A stretch of 36,642 nt of DNA. Source: Oscillospiraceae bacterium. Its GTDB lineage: Bacteria; Bacillota; Clostridia; Oscillospirales; Oscillospiraceae. Below, in pieces: positions 7,565-15,046 of this stretch; within the stretch, counting starts at the first letter, position 1; each line of letters begins with the position of its first letter. The notes beneath the pieces were generated by a model that saw only the letters and a program-made list of their open reading frames with translations, made no database searches and was not told where the DNA came from. The position numbers and the translations under genes were made by a program. The stretch covers positions 1-36,642 of the forward strand of contig JAFQNL010000032.1 of the NCBI GenBank assembly GCA_017395935.1, given 5' to 3'.

Positions 7565-8080
7565 GTGGATAACAGCAGCTATTGTGAGGTGCTGGTCAAG
7601 GTTAAGCGGCCCCGCTGGGAGATTATTCTGAGCAAGGCGCTGTGGATTGCCCTTGCCGTCTATCTTGTGGCAGGCCTCTTTTACCTGATCGCGTGGATTC
7701 TTGCCATTCCCTTCCTGATCGGTGCTATTTTGATGAAGCGCCGGGTGAATCAGGAGTTTGAGTATCAGTATCTGGACGGCACCCTCCGGGTGGACCGGAT
7801 CATCAATATGAAAAAACGCAAGAAGGTTGGCAGCTATGACGTGGAGAATCTGACCGTCATGGCTCCGGAGGGAAGCGATAAGCTGACCGGCGCTCTCATG
7901 GACAAGAGTATGAAGACGCTGGACTGCTCCTCCGGCGACAAAAGCGCGGCCAACCGCTACATGGCCGTCTACCGGGGCAGAGAACCCCTCTGCCTGATTC
8001 TGGAGCCCAACGACCATCTGCTCCAGCTCATGTGGCGCTCCGCTCCCAGCAAGGTGACCAGAAAGGCCAAGAGCTGGTAA
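7565..8080 (+). CDS. small two-helix membrane protein (DUF6106-like), copy 1
   Basis: A 171-residue protein of unknown function. It begins MDNSSYCEVLVKVKRP, then has two closely spaced membrane segments (about residues 22-60), an EFEYQYLDGTLRVDRI block, and a soluble C-terminal domain with a basic end. The start is GTG at 7565 with AAGGAG about 8 nt upstream. It follows thioredoxin by 11 nt and is probably in the same operon. A second copy at 20376-20927 shares the order YCEVL, two helices, EYEYQ and a terminal L-x-MW region. From memory it resembles the clostridial DUF6106 group; that name is unverified. Possibly a membrane-associated accessory factor, but no function can be assigned. Confidence 0.8.
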   Translation: MDNSSYCEVLVKVKRPRWEIILSKALWIALAVYLVAGLFYLIAWILAIPFLIGAILMKRRVNQEFEYQYLDGTLRVDRIINMKKRKKVGSYDVENLTVMAPEGSDKLTGALMDKSMKTLDCSSGDKSAANRYMAVYRGREPLCLILEPNDHLLQLMWRSAPSKVTRKAKSW

Positions 8081-8091
8081 ATCAAGCGAAA

Positions 8092-8132
8092 AGACCCCGG
8101 ACACTGTGGAGTGTGTCCGGGGTCTAGTTTTT
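8092..8132. terminator. bidirectional intrinsic terminator
   Basis: A 13-bp perfect stem (8092-8104 with 8113-8125) is followed on the plus strand by AGTTTTTT, and on the minus strand by TTTTCGC. It can end both the thioredoxin operon and the convergent B12-regulated operon. Confidence 0.85.
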
Positions 8133-8166
8133 TCCGGCTTCCGGCGGTAAAGAAACCGTGGCGATG

Positions 8167-8231
8167 AGCTGCCGAAGGGCAGCTGCTTCCGATGAAGCAG
8201 AGAACCGTCTGCCGGTGTTCCGGCAGACGGT
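8167..8231. repeat. cluster of three hairpins in the 3' region of the ECF operon
   Basis: Three inverted repeats abut: 8167-8173/8178-8184, 8183-8189/8194-8200 and 8204-8215/8220-8231 (12 bp, loop TGTT). The first two overlap by 2 nt. None has a T run. They lie between the ECF stop codon and the bidirectional terminator, so would form a structured mRNA 3' end, perhaps protecting against exonucleases. Confidence 0.6.
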
Positions 8232-8254
8232 CACGGGCCGGAGTTCCGCGGCAG

Positions 8255-8785
8255 TCAGAACCGGGAGGCGCCGGATATCAGAGCCTTTGTCACCCGGTCC
8301 AGCGGGGGGAAGAGGGTCAGTGTCAGAATGAAGTTGCTTACGCCATGGATCAGGTCGAAGGGAAGACCGGCCAGCCACCAACTGTAGGCCATCTTTATGC
8401 CCCCCAGAGCCAGATAGGGGAAGGAGCAGAGAAAGCCATAGACCAGTCCAAAGAGACCGCTGAGACCGGCCCAGAAGAGCCTGCCGCGCTGCCGGTCGCC
8501 CCGGCTGAAGAAGGTGACCAGCGCCCAGAGGATGGTCCAGACGTACAGGTACATAATCCACCAGATGTGAAAGCCGTACCAGATACCTTCCAGAAGGGCG
8601 AAGGTATAAATGGCGAGAAGGGCTTTTCGGCCGAAGCGGAGAGTGAAGAGGATGATGAGCAGACTGATCAGCTCAATATTGGGCAAAGCGGCCATAGCCA
8701 CCTGCAGGGCAAAGAGAAGGGCGGCGCAAAGAGCCTGCAGGGCAATGTCCCGAGGGCAGAGTCGGCCGGGATCAGAAGCTCTCAT
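8255..8785 (-). CDS. ECF transporter S component, probably cobalamin/corrinoid
   Basis: A 176-residue integral membrane protein with about six hydrophobic segments, the size and shape of an energy-coupling factor S subunit (substrate-binding protein that docks on a shared EcfAA'T module). Recognisable blocks include LPNIELISLLIILFTLRFG and IWWIMYLYVW, which belong to an ECF S family. The start overlaps the end of the lipoprotein gene by 14 nt and has no good ribosome site, so translation is probably coupled. No EcfA or EcfT gene is nearby, so it would be a group II system. Corrinoid as substrate is inferred from the upstream cobalamin riboswitch and the DUF4430 partner. Confidence 0.8.
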   Translation of the reverse strand: MRASDPGRLCPRDIALQALCAALLFALQVAMAALPNIELISLLIILFTLRFGRKALLAIYTFALLEGIWYGFHIWWIMYLYVWTILWALVTFFSRGDRQRGRLFWAGLSGLFGLVYGFLCSFPYLALGGIKMAYSWWLAGLPFDLIHGVSNFILTLTLFPPLDRVTKALISGASRF

Positions 8786-9167
8786 AGATCAGAGCGCAGA
8801 GGTCGCCGTCTGCGATGGGCTGGGCATCAATGCTGTACAGACCGTATTCGCCGTTGATATAGACGGCCCAGTAGGCGCTGTCCCCGGATTCAAAGTCGGC
8901 TCTCTCACCGTTGACGGCGGTGATGGTATAGCCGAGGGCGCTTTCATAGCCTTCCAGTGAGACCACTGTTTCGGCGGCGGTCTTGAGATCGTCGGCGGTG
9001 GTGGTGACAGAGAAGCTATCCTCGCTGCCGTCGGCGTAGGTGACGGTAAGGGTGATGGTCTTCTCCTGACCGGCTTCCTCTGAGCCGGTGGCGGAGGTGG
9101 CGTCGCCGCAGCCGGTCAGACTCAGCAGCAGAGCCAGCAGCAGGGCGGTCAGCCGTATTGTTTTCAT
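8772..9167 (-). CDS. DUF4430 (transcobalamin C-terminal-like) lipoprotein
   Basis: A 131-residue lipoprotein. The signal peptide MKTIRLTALLLALLLS ends in the lipobox LTGC, lipidating Cys17; a short polar linker follows. The rest is one DUF4430-like domain, with EKTITLTVTYADG near its start, AYWAVYINGEYG near the middle and IADGD at the end. This domain is related to the C-terminal domain of eukaryotic transcobalamin/intrinsic factor. It is the first gene behind the riboswitch and would sit outside the membrane beside the ECF S component. The start at 9167 has AAGGAA upstream; the longer open frame to 9263 runs through the riboswitch terminator and is rejected. Ligand capture for the transporter is an inference. 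Confidence 0.85.
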   Translation of the reverse strand: MKTIRLTALLLALLLSLTGCGDATSATGSEEAGQEKTITLTVTYADGSEDSFSVTTTADDLKTAAETVVSLEGYESALGYTITAVNGERADFESGDSAYWAVYINGEYGLYSIDAQPIADGDLCALIYESF

Positions 9168-9219
9168 TGTTGAGTTCCTTCTTTCTTTTGAATTGGAACA
9201 GATATCTGCCCCTTTGCGC

Positions 9220-9247
9220 AAAAAACCGCCTCCCCGGAGGGAAACGG
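9220..9247 (-). terminator. riboswitch-controlled terminator
   Basis: On the minus strand a 9-bp stem (9239-9247 with 9226-9234, two G-U pairs, loop TCCG) is followed by TTTTTT, between the aptamer and the lipoprotein gene. It is the likely expression platform. Confidence 0.8.
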
Positions 9248-9295
9248 GAAAATGAGCGCGCAAAGAGACGCTCTATCCCGGTTCCGGCAGGATAA

Positions 9296-9393
9296 AGATG
9301 TCCGGCGCGTATCTGGCTGATCTCCCAAAAGGAGCCTCACAGTGACCGACTCGCGGGGCATTTGACCCCATTCCGCGCGTTTTTCGGACGCAT
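9296..9393 (-). promoter_or_regulatory. cobalamin riboswitch
   Basis: On the minus strand the segment contains the cobalamin aptamer landmarks: AAAACGCGCGGAAT, GGGGTCAAATGCCCC (the conserved GGTnAAAnnCC-like element), GTCGGTCACTGTGA (the CCACTGT core) and AGCCAGATACGCGCC (9304-9318), a B12-box variant. The flanking CATGCGTCCG and CGGACATC can pair as the closing helix. With the downstream terminator this would switch expression off at high cobalamin. Boundaries are approximate. Confidence 0.8.
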
Positions 9394-9399
9394 GAGAAC

Positions 9400-9428
9400 A
9401 GGATAACCGGTTTTTCCTCTCCGGTCAA
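9400..9428 (-). promoter_or_regulatory. promoter of the B12-controlled operon
   Basis: The minus strand reads TTGACC (9423-9428), 17 nt, TATCCT (9400-9405). The -10 is weak. Transcription would start near 9393, at the edge of the aptamer. Confidence 0.5.
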
Positions 9429-9531
9429 GAGAAAAGGGAGGGGGAGCGGGTGTTCTTGCCCACAAGATCCATTAAAAACGGGCCTTTTGCCCTCTGGATT
9501 GCTCTATTTGAACAAAAAACGAAAATCCCCC

Positions 9532-9560
9532 TTGCCAAGGAGCGGAAGCGGTGCTACAAT
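9532..9560 (+). promoter_or_regulatory. glyQS promoter
   Basis: TTGCCA (9532-9537), 17 nt, TACAAT (9555-9560) with an extended TGC just before the -10. Confidence 0.8.
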
Positions 9561-9566
9561 AGCCAC

Positions 9567-9842
9567 ATTCGAAACAGGCTGTGAGAAGGGACAGTACAGT
9601 ATCTTTCCCCACATCAGAGAGAGGATGGCCGGTGAAAATCCTCGTGGGCAGAGCTGGAAGGCGCCTTTGAGCCGTGGCCCCAACGGAACCGATGTTCCCA
9701 GTAGGCGTCACCGGGTCTTTCCCGTTATAGAAGGAAGAGCGGCGCATACCGCTCGCTGAGTGCAGGAATATCCTGAATTTAGGTGGCACCACGGACAAGC
9801 AATGTTCGCCCTAAGCTGACTGGCAGCTTTGGGCGTTTTTCT
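9567..9842 (+). promoter_or_regulatory. glycine T-box leader
   Basis: A long leader before glyQS with T-box features in order: an AGTA element (about 9592), the AGAGAGAGG distal stem I arm (about 9617), GAAGGC near 9658-9663 as the probable specifier (GGC, glycine), AATTTAGGTGGCACCACGG at 9777-9794 as the T-box, and a terminator (9807-9818 with 9824-9835, one mismatch, then GTTTTTCTTTT). Uncharged tRNA-Gly would stabilise the antiterminator. The T-box UGGN is UGGC, whereas a U-discriminator tRNA-Gly would prefer UGGA. Confidence 0.85.
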
Positions 9843-9880
9843 TTTGTCCGGGCCGCAAAGATAAGAGGAGGAAACGACAC

Positions 9881-11311
9881 ATGAAGAACAATCAGAAAAC
9901 CATGGAAAAGGTCGTCGCCCTGTGCAAGGGCCGCGGCTTCATCTTCCCCGGCAGTGAGATCTACGGCGGCCTGGCCAACACCTGGGACTATGGCCCTCTG
10001 GGCGTTGAGCTGAAGAACAACGTCAAGAAGGCATGGTGGAAGAAGTTCGTCCAGGAGAACCCCTACAACGTGGGTCTGGACTCTGCCATTCTTATGAACC
10101 CCCAGACCTGGGTGGCTTCCGGCCATCTGGGCGGCTTCTCCGATCCTCTCATGGACTGCAAGGAGTGCAAGGAGCGCTTCCGCGCCGACAAGATCATCGA
10201 GGACTGGTGCGCCGAAAACGGCTTTGAACTGCCCAAGCCCATCGACGCCTTTTCTCAGGAGGAGATGGGTCAGTTTGTGGAGGAGCATCAGATTCCCTGC
10301 CCCACCTGCGGCAAGCACAACTTCACTGATATCCGTCAGTTCAACCTGATGTTCAAGACCTTCCAGGGCGTGACCGAGGATGCCAAGAATACCGTCTACC
10401 TCCGTCCCGAGACTGCGCAGGGCATCTTTGTCAACTTCCCTGCCATCCAGCGCACTACCCGTAAGAAGGTTCCCTTCGGCGTCTGCCAGATCGGCAAGAG
10501 CTTCCGTAACGAGATCACTCCCGGCAACTTCACCTTCCGTACCCGTGAGTTTGAGCAGATGGAGCTGGAGTTCTTCTGCAAGCCCGATACCGATCTGGAG
10601 TGGTTTGACTACTGGCGTACCTACTGCCATAACTGGCTGCTCAACCTGAACATGAAGGATGAGAACCTCCGCCTGCGCGACCATGATCCGGAGGAGCTGA
10701 GCTTCTACTCCAAGGCTACTACCGACTTCGAGTATCTCTTCCCCTTCGGCTGGGGCGAGCTGTGGGGCATTGCTGACCGGACCAACTATGACCTGACTCA
10801 GCATATCAATACCTCCGGCAAGGACCTGACCTATTTCGACCCCACCGACAATACCCGCTATGTCCCCTACGTGGTGGAGCCCTCTCTGGGCGCCGACCGT
10901 GTGACTCTGGCCTTCCTGGTAGAAGCTTATGACGAGGAAGTTGTGGGTCAGGACAAGAAGGGCAACGACGACGTCCGTGTGGTCATGCGCTTCCATCCCG
11001 CTCTGGCTCCCTTTAAGGCTGCTGTCCTGCCGCTGTCCAAGAAGCTGGCACCCAAGGCACTGGAGATCTATGAGCAGCTGAGCAAGTACTTCATGGTGGA
11101 CTATGATGACGCCGGCTCTATCGGCAAGCGTTATCGCCGTGAGGACGAGATCGGCACTCCCTACTGCATCACCGTGGACTTCGAGACCATCGGCGACGAG
11201 AACACCCCCGCCGACAACGCTGTTACCATCCGGGACCGTGACACCATGGAGCAGGTCAGAGTGCCCATCAGCGAGCTGAAGAGCTGGCTGGAGGAAAAGT
11301 GCTTCTACTAA
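9881..11311 (+). CDS. glyQS: glycine-tRNA ligase (single-chain, dimeric type)
   Basis: A 476-residue class II aminoacyl-tRNA synthetase charging tRNA-Gly; it is the homodimeric form, not the alpha2-beta2 form. It opens with [15 protein letters not shown] and WDYGPLG, typical of this enzyme. CKEC and CPTCGK cysteine pairs (about residues 90-150) likely make the zinc-stabilised insertion. Motif 2 (FRNEITP, then [13 protein letters not shown]) and the motif 3 region (EPSLGADR) follow, then an anticodon-binding domain ending at ELKSWLEE. The ribosome site AGAGGAGG sits about 10 nt before the ATG. Expression should be controlled by the T-box leader. Confidence 0.97.
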   Translation: MKNNQKTMEKVVALCKGRGFIFPGSEIYGGLANTWDYGPLGVELKNNVKKAWWKKFVQENPYNVGLDSAILMNPQTWVASGHLGGFSDPLMDCKECKERFRADKIIEDWCAENGFELPKPIDAFSQEEMGQFVEEHQIPCPTCGKHNFTDIRQFNLMFKTFQGVTEDAKNTVYLRPETAQGIFVNFPAIQRTTRKKVPFGVCQIGKSFRNEITPGNFTFRTREFEQMELEFFCKPDTDLEWFDYWRTYCHNWLLNLNMKDENLRLRDHDPEELSFYSKATTDFEYLFPFGWGELWGIADRTNYDLTQHINTSGKDLTYFDPTDNTRYVPYVVEPSLGADRVTLAFLVEAYDEEVVGQDKKGNDDVRVVMRFHPALAPFKAAVLPLSKKLAPKALEIYEQLSKYFMVDYDDAGSIGKRYRREDEIGTPYCITVDFETIGDENTPADNAVTIRDRDTMEQVRVPISELKSWLEEKCFY

Positions 11312-11356
11312 GCGTAATCGCTCATCTGCCGCAAAACTGAAAAACCAGACAAAATA

Positions 11357-11390
11357 CCCCTGCGGAGTTTGCTCCGCAGGGGCTGTTGTT
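11357..11390. terminator. bidirectional terminator between glyQS and the hexapeptide gene
   Basis: An 11-bp perfect stem (11357-11367 with 11372-11382, loop TTTG) is followed on plus by CTGTTGTTT and on minus by TATTTTG. Confidence 0.75.
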
Positions 11391-11410
11391 TGATCAGATG
11401 GAAGAAGAGA

Positions 11411-12082
11411 TTACTTTCTGATAACCAGTACGTCCTGACGCTTGTAGATGTGCCGGCCGGGGATAACGCCCCGGATGGAGGAGAGGGGATAGATGATGGT
11501 GTCCCGGCCGATAACGGTGCCCGGATTGAGCACACTGTTGCATCCCACTTCTGCCCGGTCACCCAACATGGCGCCTACCTTATTCCGGCCGGTCTCCCAG
11601 ATAAGACCGCCGGGGGCCTTGATGGAGACCTTGGAGTGGTCAGCCTTGAAGTTGGAGGTGATGGCGCCGGCGCCCAGATGAGCCCGATAGCCCAGAATGG
11701 AGTCGCCTACATAGTTGTAGTGGGGCACCTGCACTTCATCAAAGAGGATGACGTTCTTCAGCTCGGTGGAATTTCCGACTACAACCCGCTGGCCGATCAG
11801 CGCACAGCCCCGGATGAAGGCGCCGGGCCGGATATCGGTCCCGGGCCCGACAATGGTGGGAGGCAGAATGGTAGCTGTGGGAGCTACGCAGGCGCTTTTG
11901 GCCACCCAGACCTGAGGCGCGGTTTGCTCATAGACCTCCGGATCCAGCGTGGGACCCAGAGCGCGGATCAGATCGCCGATACCGCTCAGAGCTTCCCAAG
12001 GATGGACAAAGCCTTCCAGATATTCTTTGGCAAGTGTGTGCTCCAGAGCGTACAGACTCTGGATGGTGACGTCGATTGCCAT
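11411..12082 (-). CDS. left-handed beta-helix (hexapeptide repeat) acyltransferase-like protein
   Basis: A 223-residue protein. After about 70 residues with a helical start (MAIDVTIQSLYALEHTLAKE), hexapeptide repeats run through most of the rest (for example VGPGTDIRPGAFIRG and LGAGAITSNFK). The block HYNYVGDSILGYRAHLGAG closely recalls the acetyltransferase half of GlmU, and such proteins are often labelled UDP-GlcNAc pyrophosphorylase-like, but there is no nucleotidyltransferase domain here. Likely an acyl- or acetyl-CoA-dependent sugar transferase; substrate unknown. The start has AGAAGG about 10 nt upstream. Distinct terminator and spacing suggest it follows trmB in one transcript. Confidence 0.82.
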   Translation of the reverse strand: MAIDVTIQSLYALEHTLAKEYLEGFVHPWEALSGIGDLIRALGPTLDPEVYEQTAPQVWVAKSACVAPTATILPPTIVGPGTDIRPGAFIRGCALIGQRVVVGNSTELKNVILFDEVQVPHYNYVGDSILGYRAHLGAGAITSNFKADHSKVSIKAPGGLIWETGRNKVGAMLGDRAEVGCNSVLNPGTVIGRDTIIYPLSSIRGVIPGRHIYKRQDVLVIRK

Positions 12083-12172
12083 AGAGATGCCTTCTTTCAA
12101 AAAAACTGGGGTCATTATAAAGAGAGGTGAAACCGATGTCAAGGGAGAAAGTGTGAATTTTTCTCCCGAGCG

Positions 12173-12886
12173 TCATACACCCTCGGGCCGGGTGCCCGGC
12201 TCGGGCTCTGCCAGAGCCACATCCTCGATGGGAAGGGGAGGATCGGGCAGCTCGCCCTTGGTGGCCACGCACCGGTTGATATGGATACCCATGGCGGAGA
12301 ACTTGGCCTCATAGTCGGTCATGACGCCCTGAACGCCATGCTCATGGAGGTTAAAATTCACCTCGCTGAGGGAGTAGCCGGCAATGGGGAACTGAGTGAG
12401 GGAGAAGTCGAAGAGGGGTCGGTTATCCGTCTTGAAGTGGATCTGACCGCCCTCCCGAAGGGCCGCGCGATAGCTCATCAGGAAGCCGGCATAGGTCAGA
12501 CGGCGTTTGCAGTGGCGCTTGGAGGGCCAGGGGTCGGAGAAATTGAGATAGATCCGGTCAGCCTCTCCGGGGGCGAAGATCTCGCCCAGCTGATTTGCGT
12601 CCACGCAGATGAAAAAGACGTTCTTCAAATCCAGATCCCGGGCCTTTTCCATGGCTACCACCAGAGCGTCGGCCACCTTCTCAATGGCGATCATCAGGGC
12701 GTGGGGATTTTGCTTTGCTGTCTCTACGGTAAAGGTGCCCTTGCCGCAGCCGATCTCCACCCAAATTTCCTCTGCCTCGGGATAAAGCTCCCGCCAATGG
12801 CCCATCATGGAGTAAGGATCTTTGACCTGCCACCGGGCGCAGCGCTCCATACGGGGGATCAGGTTCTTTTTCTTTCTCATTCTCAT
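12173..12886 (-). CDS. trmB: tRNA (guanine-N7)-methyltransferase
   Basis: A 237-residue SAM-dependent methyltransferase that makes m7G46 in tRNA. It starts MRMRKKKNLIPRM, the usual opening of Firmicute TrmB, which decides the start at 12886 (GAGG about 7 nt upstream). The SAM motif EIGCGKGTF and the signature NFSDPWPSKRHCKRRL are plain. The C-terminal 20 residues are Pro/Glu-rich (ELPDPPLPIEDVALAEPEP), an extension of unknown value. The hexapeptide-repeat gene follows 90 nt downstream on the same strand. Confidence 0.95.
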   Translation of the reverse strand: MRMRKKKNLIPRMERCARWQVKDPYSMMGHWRELYPEAEEIWVEIGCGKGTFTVETAKQNPHALMIAIEKVADALVVAMEKARDLDLKNVFFICVDANQLGEIFAPGEADRIYLNFSDPWPSKRHCKRRLTYAGFLMSYRAALREGGQIHFKTDNRPLFDFSLTQFPIAGYSLSEVNFNLHEHGVQGVMTDYEAKFSAMGIHINRCVATKGELPDPPLPIEDVALAEPEPGTRPEGV

Positions 12887-13123
12887 AGGACAAGACCTCA
12901 TTCGTGTCGGATTTTTTCCATCATAGCATAATCCGCCTGTTCAGGCAAGGAAAGAAAATCCTTGCCCGGCGGGAGCGTCGGACGGGGAGAAGTGGTGCCG
13001 GAGTGTCAGAAATGCTTTTCCAATATAAATGCGCCGGGGGAGGTTCGCGGCTGATAAACGGTATAAAAAGAAAAGAGCGCTCCCGGCCTCACTCCGCGGC
13101 TCGACCGCCCTTCCAAAATACGG
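12887..13123. other. gene-free interval between trmB and sufC
   Basis: About 320 nt separate the divergent start codons of trmB and sufC; the sufC promoter occupies the right end. A 7-bp inverted repeat GGCAAGG/CCTTGCC (12944-12950 with 12960-12966) is the only structure seen. No gene is recognised. Confidence 0.5.
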
Positions 13124-13152
13124 ATGACAACTTTCGGAACCTGTGCTATACT
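13124..13152 (+). promoter_or_regulatory. sufCB promoter
   Basis: ATGACA (13124-13129), 17 nt, TATACT (13147-13152), with extended TGC before the -10. No IscR or SufR-type site was recognised. Confidence 0.7.
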
Positions 13153-13209
13153 GACATAAGAACTTATAGATTTCAAAAGCCCGACGATACGGGCGAAGGA
13201 GAACGACCC

Positions 13210-13944
13210 ATGCTGGAACTCAAGCATATTTCTTATACTGTGGAGAGCGAAGGTAAGCCCCTCTCCATTCTTCAGGACATCAACCTGACCTTAGACGGCC
13301 GGTTTATTGCCTTCACTGGCCCCAACGGCGGCGGCAAGTCCACGCTGGCCAAGGTGATCGCCGGCATTATCAAGCCCACCGAAGGCCAGATTCTGCTCGA
13401 CGGCCAGGATATCACCGATATGACCATTACCGAGCGGGCCAAGGCGGGTATCAGCTTTGCCTTCCAGCAGCCTGTCCGGTTTAAGGGCATCACCGTCAAG
13501 ACCCTGCTGGACCTGGCTGCCGGTAAGCGGCTGAGCGTCCATAACGCCTGTGCCTATCTGTCCGAGGTGGGCCTGTGCGCTGCCGACTATATCAACCGGG
13601 AGGTCAATGATTCCCTCTCCGGCGGCGAGCTCAAGCGGATTGAGATTGCCACCGTCATCGCCCGGGGCACCAAGCTCAGCCTCTTCGACGAGCCTGAGGC
13701 CGGTATCGACCTCTGGAGCTTCCAGAACCTGATTCAGGTCTTTGAACGGATGCACCGGGATATCCGGGGCTCCATCCTCATTATCTCTCATCAGGAGCGT
13801 ATCCTGAATATCGCCGATCAGATCGTTGTACTGGCCGCCGGCCAGGTCCAGCAGCACGGGGCCAAGGAGGAGATCCTGCCCGGCCTTCTGCAGGGCAGAA
13901 GCTGCATCAAGACCACCGGAAGCTGCTGCGGCAGAAAGGGTTGA
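13210..13944 (+). CDS. sufC: SufC-like ATPase of a minimal SUF (SMS-type) system
   Basis: A 244-residue soluble ABC ATPase. Walker A GPNGGGKST (37-45), signature LSGGELKRIEIA (136-147) and Walker B LSLFDEPEAGID (157-168) are intact. The DEPEAGID variant and the GGEL signature differ from classical SufC (GGEKKRNEI) and fit the shorter two-gene SUF-like systems of anaerobes. The C-terminal tail holds three cysteines (SC...SCC), possibly cluster- or metal-interacting. The ATG at 13210 has GAAGGAG upstream. The sufB-like gene follows after 11 nt. It powers iron-sulfur cluster assembly on the SufB partner in the cytoplasm. Confidence 0.88.
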   Translation: MLELKHISYTVESEGKPLSILQDINLTLDGRFIAFTGPNGGGKSTLAKVIAGIIKPTEGQILLDGQDITDMTITERAKAGISFAFQQPVRFKGITVKTLLDLAAGKRLSVHNACAYLSEVGLCAADYINREVNDSLSGGELKRIEIATVIARGTKLSLFDEPEAGIDLWSFQNLIQVFERMHRDIRGSILIISHQERILNIADQIVVLAAGQVQQHGAKEEILPGLLQGRSCIKTTGSCCGRKG

Positions 13945-13955
13945 GGTGACGTGAT

Positions 13956-14906
13956 ATGAGCGAAAAGAAGACTTTCCAGAAGCTGAATTTTGATCCCCTG
14001 CAGATCCAGATGGTCCAGCAGGTGGCAGAGCTCCATGAGGTGCCCGAGGGCGCCTACAGTTTCCGGCTCAATGGCCAGTCCGCTGCCGTTCAGAGCAGCG
14101 AGCATATCACCATCGTCAAAAAAGAAGATAAGCCGGGTATCGACATCTATATCGCCCCCGGCACCAAAAAGGAGAGCCTCCATATTCCTGTCGTCCTCTC
14201 CCAGACCGGCCTGAAGGATCTGGTCTACAATGATTTTCATGTGGGCGAAGACGCCGATGTGGTAATTATTGCCGGCTGCGGCATTCATAACTGTGGCGAT
14301 CAGGAGTCCTCCCACGACGGTATCCATTCGTTCTATCTGGAGAAGAACGCCCGGGTCAAGTACGTCGAGCGCCACTACGGCGAGGGCGACGGCATCGGCG
14401 GTGTAGTTATGAATCCTACTACCATCGTCGAGCTGGCCGAGGGCGCCTATCTGGAGATGGACACCACCCAGATCAAGGGCGTGGACTCCACCATCCGGGA
14501 GACCCGGGGCACGCTGGCGGAGAACGCTACCTTTATCGTCAAGGAAAAGCTCATGACCCACGGAGAGCAGTATGCTGAGACGGTTTTTAACGTCGATCTC
14601 AACGGCAGAGGCTCCAGCACCGACGTGGTATCCCGCTCGGTGGCCAAGGGCAAGTCCCGGCAGAAGTTCCTTGCCTCCATCAATGGCAATACCGCCTGTA
14701 CCGGACACAGCGCCTGCGACGCCATTATTATGGATGAGGCGTCTGTCCGGGCCATTCCGGAGCTGACGGCCAACGACGTGGACGCCGCCCTCATCCATGA
14801 GGCCGCGATCGGAAAGATTGCCGGCGACCAGCTGATTAAGCTCATGACCCTCGGTTTGACCGAGGAGGAAGCGGAAGCCCAAATTATCAACGGCTTCCTG
14901 AAATAA
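13956..14906 (+). CDS. sufB: SufB/SufD-family scaffold of a minimal SUF system
   Basis: A 316-residue beta-helix protein of the SufB/SufD family, much shorter than classical SufB (about 480). It nevertheless keeps residues matching the cluster-assembly site of SufB: Cys254 in GHSACDAI and His281-Glu282 in LIHEAAIGKI. CGIHNCG (108-114) adds a cysteine pair. With the adjacent SufC it matches the SMS type of ancestral SufBC machinery described in anaerobes. No sufS, sufU, sufD or nifS lies nearby, so sulfur may come from elsewhere or directly from sulfide (inference). It uses an ATG at 13956 with GAGGTGACGTGAT before it. Confidence 0.87.
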   Translation: MSEKKTFQKLNFDPLQIQMVQQVAELHEVPEGAYSFRLNGQSAAVQSSEHITIVKKEDKPGIDIYIAPGTKKESLHIPVVLSQTGLKDLVYNDFHVGEDADVVIIAGCGIHNCGDQESSHDGIHSFYLEKNARVKYVERHYGEGDGIGGVVMNPTTIVELAEGAYLEMDTTQIKGVDSTIRETRGTLAENATFIVKEKLMTHGEQYAETVFNVDLNGRGSSTDVVSRSVAKGKSRQKFLASINGNTACTGHSACDAIIMDEASVRAIPELTANDVDAALIHEAAIGKIAGDQLIKLMTLGLTEEEAEAQIINGFLK

Positions 14907-14915
14907 GAGAAAAAC

Positions 14916-14944
14916 AGACCGGAGGGAGCGCATCCCTCCGGTCT
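14916..14944. terminator. hairpin after sufB
   Basis: A 12-bp perfect stem (14916-14927 with 14933-14944). The plus-strand T tract is poor (CGTCGTTC), while the minus side has GTTTTTC. It may end or stabilise the sufCB transcript. Confidence 0.5.
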
Positions 14945-15011
14945 CGTCGTTCTGACTGAAAAGTGCACAAAAGCAGTGGGGTAACGAAGCGAATTTGTTT
15001 CTAAAATCCAA

Positions 15012-15040
15012 TTGTCTTTTTTTTACAGCCGTGATAATAT
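15012..15040 (+). promoter_or_regulatory. bmpA-nup operon promoter
   Basis: TTGTCT (15012-15017), 17 nt, TAATAT (15035-15040) with TGA just before the -10. The interval 14945-15011 to its left holds nothing recognised. Confidence 0.75.
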
Positions 15041-15046
15041 AAACTT

